DNA of 5,338 nucleotides from Candidatus Cloacimonadota bacterium (lineage in GTDB: Bacteria; Cloacimonadota; Cloacimonadia; JGIOTU-2; B8-G9): NCBI GenBank assembly GCA_003647765.1, contig QMNM01000135.1, forward strand, positions 1 to 5,338, read 5' to 3'. The stretch's first letter is position 1. Every line of letters starts with the position of its first letter. Of the stretch, positions 5,269 to 5,338 are shown piece after piece. Position numbers and translations under genes: made by a program. Below the pieces are notes generated by a model. The model saw only the letters and a list, made by a program, of their open reading frames with translations. It was not told where the DNA came from and did not search any database.

Positions 5269-5338
5269 TTATTTTCCCTCCAGACAGTAATTCATATTTG
5301 ACTGCCTTAGGAATAACAATTTTATCATATATCTTTCC
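5261..5338 (-). CDS. 3' end of an upstream operon gene, PIN-like tail (partial)
   Basis: The frame is open from the window edge through 25 codons to TAA (5263-5261), and its end overlaps the ferredoxin ATG by eight bases. The residues include KIYDKIVIPKAVKYELL. This looks like the region after the first aspartate of DUF3368-type PIN-domain proteins (a 'LY..IIIPEAVYEEL' pattern). In that family the chain would continue for another 100 or so residues, whereas here it stops. It may therefore be a truncated PIN gene, or an unrelated protein whose C-terminus resembles that segment by chance. That the frame is coding is fairly likely from the overlap and base composition; the identity is weak. Confidence 0.4.
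   Translation of the reverse strand, partial: GKIYDKIVIPKAVKYELLSGGKINV

Overview
The window is AT-rich bacterial DNA, most likely from an uncultured anaerobic bacterium. The evidence is good Shine-Dalgarno sites, a sec-type signal peptide on a PDZ protein, sigma70-like promoter words and tightly packed genes. Short tandem DNA repeats between genes (GCGTARN heptads, CACAGAG-type and TTCTTTGCG-type units) resemble those I associate with several candidate phyla, such as Omnitrophica-like lineages. This is an impression, not a proven assignment. An archaeal or transferred origin of the lipid operon cannot be excluded.

Left part, + strand. Positions 1-57 may hold the last codons of an upstream gene. 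A promoter whose -10 is overlapped by a 12-bp palindrome precedes a 278-residue protein (180-1016) that resembles Bpu10I-type restriction endonucleases but seems to lack the catalytic residues. A repeat-filled gap (1017-1252) follows, then a LeuD/aconitase small-subunit gene (1253-1759) without an adjacent large-subunit gene and with an unusual substrate loop.

Right part, - strand. From right to left come the end of an unidentified gene with a PIN-like tail (5338-5261), a 2[4Fe-4S] ferredoxin (5268-5080), a geranylgeranyl reductase family flavoprotein (5090-3909) and a dolichol/phytol kinase family membrane protein (3905-3270). The overlaps, or the 3-nt gap, between them indicate one operon. 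A 182-bp gap with more short repeats then leads to a secreted PDZ protein with a C39/BtrH-like domain (3087-1729). Its 3' end overlaps the 3' end of the leuD-like gene by 31 bp.

The main functional unit is the ferredoxin, reductase and lipid kinase set. The simplest reading is that the ferredoxin feeds electrons to the reductase, which saturates isoprenoid double bonds, and the membrane kinase phosphorylates the isoprenoid alcohol (or a related lipid). That would suit a pathway for saturated polyprenyl, phytyl or isoprenoid lipids. The restriction-like gene, the LeuD-like gene and the secreted protein have no evident functional link to this operon.
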